Assembly: GCF_943181405.1 (NCBI RefSeq)
Contig: NZ_CALPBY010000003.1
Span: 186,001-250,000, forward strand
Length of the DNA: 64,000 bases
Reading direction: 5' to 3'
Origin: Cellulosimicrobium sp. Marseille-Q4280
GTDB taxonomy: Bacteria > Actinomycetota > Actinomycetes > Actinomycetales > Cellulomonadaceae
The notes below the pieces were generated by a model. The model saw nothing but the letters and a program-made list of their open reading frames with translations. It was not told where the DNA came from and searched no databases. This document shows, one piece after another, positions 60,846-64,000 of the stretch. The translations under genes and the position numbers were made by a program. Positions within the stretch are counted from its first letter, which is position 1. Every line of letters begins with the position of its first letter.

Positions 60846-61562
60846 GTGAGCACCACGAGCCGTCGGGTTCCTCGACGCACCGCCCTGCGCTACGTGCTCG
60901 TCGCGCTCGCCCTCCTCATCGTCCTCGCGAACGTGCTCGGCGAGCGGTCGGCCGCGGTCGACGGGCCGGAGCCCGTGCCGGCGGACGGCACGGCGCTCGC
61001 CGTGCTCGCCCGCCTCGAGGTCAAGGGCCCGGGGCCCGACACCGGCTACGAGCGGTCGGAGTTCGGCAGCGCGTGGGTCGACGTCGACGACAACGGGTGC
61101 GACACGCGCAACGACGTCCTCGCGCGCGACCTCACGGACCTCACGTTCTCCACCCGGGGCGAGCCGTGCGAGGTCCGCACGGGCACGTTCCTCGACCCGT
61201 ACACCGGGGAGGCGATCGACTTCCGGCGCGGCAACGCGACGAGCGCGGCCGTCCAGATCGACCACGTCGTGCCGCTGCTCGACGCGTGGCGCAAGGGCGC
61301 GCGCTCCTGGGACGCACAGACGCGCACGCGGTTCGCGAACGACCCGCTCAACCTCCTGGCCGCGGACGGACCGTCGAACCAGTCGAAGGGTGCACGCGAC
61401 GCCTCCGCGTGGCTCCCCCCGAACCACGCGTTCCGCTGCCCGTACGTGGCGCGGCAGATCGCCGTGAAGGCGGAGTACGGGCTGTCCGTCACGCCGTCCG
61501 AGGCCGAGGCGATGGAGCGCGTCCTCGCGGACTGCCCCGCCGAGCCCGTCCCCGCGGGCTAG
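60846..61562 (+). CDS. Secreted or membrane-tethered HNH endonuclease family protein
   Basis: A 238-aa protein with a hydrophobic N-terminal segment (RYVLVALALLIVLANVLGER), then a GmrSD/DUF1524-type HNH nuclease domain: QIDHVVPLLDAWRKGA carries the catalytic DH, and NDPLNLLAADGPSNQSKGA the NxxNL...N...K features. Two Cys pairs (NGCDTR...EPCEVR and FRCPYV...DCPAE) could form disulfides, which suits a location outside the cytoplasm. GTG at 60846 has GGAAGG upstream. Role may be nutritional or defensive use of DNA; not established. Confidence 0.82.
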   Translation: MSTTSRRVPRRTALRYVLVALALLIVLANVLGERSAAVDGPEPVPADGTALAVLARLEVKGPGPDTGYERSEFGSAWVDVDDNGCDTRNDVLARDLTDLTFSTRGEPCEVRTGTFLDPYTGEAIDFRRGNATSAAVQIDHVVPLLDAWRKGARSWDAQTRTRFANDPLNLLAADGPSNQSKGARDASAWLPPNHAFRCPYVARQIAVKAEYGLSVTPSEAEAMERVLADCPAEPVPAG

Positions 61563-61574
61563 CCGGCCCCGCTC

Positions 61575-63932
61575 TCAGCCCGCGGCGCTCCCCGTCGGCG
61601 CCACCGACGAGGCCGGCTCGTCCGGCGTGCGCGGGCCACCGTCGGTCCGTCCGAGCGCGCTCGGCCACCACGAGCGACGCCCCACGTCGTGCACGAGCGC
61701 CGGCACCAGCAGGCTGCGCACGATCAGCGTGTCCACGAGCACGCCGAACGCCACGATGAAGGCGAGCTGGGCGAGGAACAGCAGCGGGATGATCCCGAGC
61801 GCCGCGAAGGTGGTCGCGAGCACCACACCGGCCGAGGTGATGACGGACCCCGTGACCGCCAGCGCGCGCAGCACTCCGCGCCGGGTCCCGACCCGGAGGC
61901 TCTCCTCGCGCACGCGCGTCATGAGGAAGATCGAGTAGTCCACGCCGAGGGCCACGAGGAAGCAGAACGCGTAGAGCGGCACGGCCGGGTCGGCCCCGGG
62001 GAAGTCGAGGACGTGGTTGAACACGAGGGCCGCGACGCCGAGCGCGGCGCCGAACGACAGCACGTTCGCCGCCATGAGCAGCACGGGAGCGAGGACCGAG
62101 CGCAGGAGCAGGATGAGGATGAGCAGGATCACGACGAGCACGACGGGGACGATGATGCGCAGGTCGCGCTGCCCGGCGAGCTGCGTGTCGAGCCGCTCCG
62201 CCGCTGCTCCCCCGACGAGGGCGTCGGGCGAGACGTCGTGCACCGCGTCACGCAGCGCGGACACCGTCTCGACGGCCTCCTGGCTGTCCGACGGCGCATC
62301 CGTCGTCACGTCGACCCGGACCTGCCCGTCGACGACGAGCGGGTCGCCCTGGGCGGGCGCGCCCGGCGCGGGCGCGGGCTGGTCGGTCACGGGGGTCGCC
62401 GAGGCGACGCCGTCGGTCGCCTCGGCGGCGTCCACGACCGCCTGCACGTCGCCCTCGGGGGCGACGACGATCGCGGGCTGCGCGGAGACCCCCTCGAAGT
62501 GGTCGGTGAGCACCTCCTCGCCGTCGACCGAGTCCACCTGCGTGAGGAACACCTCGGAGTCGCCGGTCCCGCTCGCGTCGAGCGTGGGGACGAACGCGGC
62601 GCACGCAGCGAGGACGAGCGCGGTCACGATCCAGACCGGCCGGTCGTGACGCCCGACGAAGCTCGCGACGCGCGACCACACGCCGTGGCCCTCGACGCTC
62701 ACGGCGTCCTCGGACGACGTCGCGGCCGGGGCGCCGTCCTCGCCCGACCCGGGGACGCCGGCGTCGGGCAGGGCGTGCTCCCCGGCGAAGCGGGGCATGC
62801 GGGGCCAGAACAGCGCGCGCGAGCGCTGGCCCGCGACGAGGAGGAGCGCGGGCAGCAGGGTGAGCGCGGCGACGAACGCCGCCGCGATGCCGATGGCCGC
62901 GACGGGCCCGAGGCTGCGGTTGGAGGCGAGGTCGGAGAGCAGGAGGCACAGCAGGCCGGCGATCACGGTGCCGGCGCTCGCGGCGATCGGCTCGACCGAC
63001 GCGCGCACCGCGCGGCGCAGCGCCGTGACGGTCGAGCGCACGTGCCGCAGCTCCTCGCGGTACCGCGCCACGACGAGCAGCGAGTAGTCGACCGCGGCGC
63101 CGACGACGAGGATCGAGAGGATCCCCTGGGACTGCCCGTTGAGCGTGAGGACGTCGGCTGCGGCGAGGTGGTAGACGACGAGGCCCGCGAGCGTCAGCGC
63201 GAGGACCGCGGTGAGGATCACGAGGAACGGCAGGACGGGCGAGCGGTAGACGATCGCCAGGATGATCAGGACGGCACCGAGCGCGACGAGCAGCAGGACC
63301 GTGTCGATACCGCCGAACGCGGTCACGAGGTCGGCCACGAACCCGGCCGGTCCGGTGACGTAGACGTCGAGGTCGGTGCCGGCGAGACCACCCTCCGCGG
63401 CGTCGGCGGCGGCGAGGTCGCGCAGCGCTCCGACGGCGAGCTCGCTCACGCTGTCCTCGTCCGCGCCGACGCGGTCGGACGCGACGGCGGCGTCGAGGGA
63501 GACCACGACGAGCGCGGCCTCGCCGTCCTCGGACGGGACGACGACCGGGTCCGCCGTGGACACGTCGGCGACGGTGCGCGGCTCGTCGCCCGTGGTGCCC
63601 TCCAGCTCGGCGTCGGGCACCGCCGCGGCGTACGCCTCGAGCGCGGCGAGGTCGTCGCCGTCCAGGGCCGACCCGTCCCCCGTCGAGGCGACGACGAGGG
63701 CGGGGAGCGACTCCGTGTCCACGAAGTCGTCCGCGAGCTCCGCGGCCTGCGTGGACTCCGCGCTCGCGGGGAGGAACGCGGCGGCGTCGTTCGTCTGGAC
63801 GGTGCTGAGCTGTCCCTGCGCCTGTCCACCGAGCGCGCCGATCACCATCCACACACCGATGACTGCGACAATGATCAGCCCGCGGAGGATCCCGCTCGTC
63901 CTGTTGCTCAGCATGCTGAGGAATGGTGCCAT
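61575..63932 (-). CDS. MMPL family transporter
   Basis: A 785-aa RND-superfamily membrane protein with twelve TM helices in two repeats, each preceded by an extracytoplasmic domain. The first repeat has GQSQGILSILVVGAAVDYSL and the second FCFLVALGVDYSIFLMTR, where the GxxxDYS motif Asp/Tyr pairs carry protons. MMPL proteins export lipids or drugs; the cargo is unknown. ATG 63932 lacks a ribosome binding site; an in-frame ATG at 63914 is an alternative. A possible divergent gene starts 13 bases away, perhaps its regulator. Confidence 0.88.
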   Translation of the reverse strand: MAPFLSMLSNRTSGILRGLIIVAVIGVWMVIGALGGQAQGQLSTVQTNDAAAFLPASAESTQAAELADDFVDTESLPALVVASTGDGSALDGDDLAALEAYAAAVPDAELEGTTGDEPRTVADVSTADPVVVPSEDGEAALVVVSLDAAVASDRVGADEDSVSELAVGALRDLAAADAAEGGLAGTDLDVYVTGPAGFVADLVTAFGGIDTVLLLVALGAVLIILAIVYRSPVLPFLVILTAVLALTLAGLVVYHLAAADVLTLNGQSQGILSILVVGAAVDYSLLVVARYREELRHVRSTVTALRRAVRASVEPIAASAGTVIAGLLCLLLSDLASNRSLGPVAAIGIAAAFVAALTLLPALLLVAGQRSRALFWPRMPRFAGEHALPDAGVPGSGEDGAPAATSSEDAVSVEGHGVWSRVASFVGRHDRPVWIVTALVLAACAAFVPTLDASGTGDSEVFLTQVDSVDGEEVLTDHFEGVSAQPAIVVAPEGDVQAVVDAAEATDGVASATPVTDQPAPAPGAPAQGDPLVVDGQVRVDVTTDAPSDSQEAVETVSALRDAVHDVSPDALVGGAAAERLDTQLAGQRDLRIIVPVVLVVILLILILLLRSVLAPVLLMAANVLSFGAALGVAALVFNHVLDFPGADPAVPLYAFCFLVALGVDYSIFLMTRVREESLRVGTRRGVLRALAVTGSVITSAGVVLATTFAALGIIPLLFLAQLAFIVAFGVLVDTLIVRSLLVPALVHDVGRRSWWPSALGRTDGGPRTPDEPASSVAPTGSAAG

Positions 63933-63945
63933 GGCGGAGGGAGGA

Positions 63946-64000
63946 ATGCACGTGGAGAGACCGGCCGTGCGCCGTGCCGACGGGTCGGACGCCGATCCGG
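63946..64000 (+). CDS. Possible 5' end of a divergent gene, cut by the window edge
   Basis: GGAGGGAGGA precedes an ATG at 63946 (GTG at 63952 in the same frame) and the frame stays open to the window end (MHVERPAVRRADGSDADP). A divergent regulator such as a TetR protein is common beside MMPL genes, but nothing recognisable is visible yet. Confidence 0.35.
   Translation, partial: MHVERPAVRRADGSDADP

Noticed and set aside
63946-64000. Calling the right-edge frame a TetR regulator
   Set aside because: Only eighteen codons are visible; a family name would be a guess from context.

Overview
The window is a dense, very GC-rich bacterial chromosome segment with about 64 genes on both strands, short gaps and frequent GTG (occasionally TTG) starts. 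Gene content points to an actinobacterium: a class II DAHP synthase, a PPi-type phosphofructokinase, a PASTA-containing Ser/Thr kinase beside an Rv2175c-type DNA-binding protein, a diheme QcrC, DUF3043/DUF3817/DUF4192/DUF7455 proteins, and ParE close to the principal sigma factor. Within Actinomycetota the combination fits Micrococcales of the Cellulomonas/Cellulosimicrobium type; the genus is an inference, no database was searched. I see no rRNA, tRNA, CRISPR, transposase, integrase or prophage gene.

From memory, much of the order follows the Mycobacterium tuberculosis Rv2173-Rv2216 block: idsA, Rv2175c, pknL, aroG, an acyltransferase (Rv2182c), fadD15, the DnaQ/UvrC-like Rv2191, trpD, ctaE-qcrCAB, ctaC, erpA (Rv2204c), a glycerate-kinase-like gene (Rv2205c), a DUF3043 gene (Rv2206), pepA (Rv2213), the E2 gene (Rv2215) and the TIGR01777 epimerase (Rv2216). 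The window is therefore mostly a conserved core locus with inserted lineage-specific genes.

Layout. 1-4.7 kb: accessory genes (OleA-type thiolase, DHFR-like protein, DUF2200, VOC, macro domain, and a DUF4430 lipoprotein with a DUF6580 membrane protein). 4.8-11 kb: parE, DUF7455, sigA, a universal stress protein and DUF4192. 11-20.8 kb: lipoprotein, polyprenyl synthase, PknL and its DNA-binding partner, aroG, pfp, plsC and ROK glucokinase. 21-26.7 kb: acyl-CoA ligase, DEDD/GIY-YIG nuclease, Lrp-type RAM protein, trpD and an orphan receiver. 26.9-35.5 kb: the respiratory bc1-aa3 locus, split into ctaE-qcrCAB (+) and ctaC-ctaD-ctaF (-), with sodA between the halves. 35.8-41.7 kb: sulfur, Fe-S and NAD genes (a cysteine-desulfurase-like protein lacking the PLP lysine, TusA, ErpA, a glycerate-kinase-like protein, NadA) and a DJ-1 protein. 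41.7-51.5 kb: membrane proteins, thioesterase, VOC fusion, M20 peptidase, aldo/keto reductase, a YczE/MocR pair and a pyrD operon. 51.6-57 kb: pepA, lpd and the E2 gene. 57-64 kb: epimerase, pseudokinase, oxidoreductase, secreted HNH nuclease and an MMPL transporter.

Two patterns stand out. First, at least 19 genes begin exactly 6 or 7 nt after a TANNNT hexamer with no Shine-Dalgarno sequence, the signature of leaderless transcripts; this also fixes several start codons. Second, several proteins keep a family fold but have lost catalytic residues (the cysteine desulfurase homologue, the glycerate kinase homologue, a kinase-like membrane protein and a receiver without its lysine).
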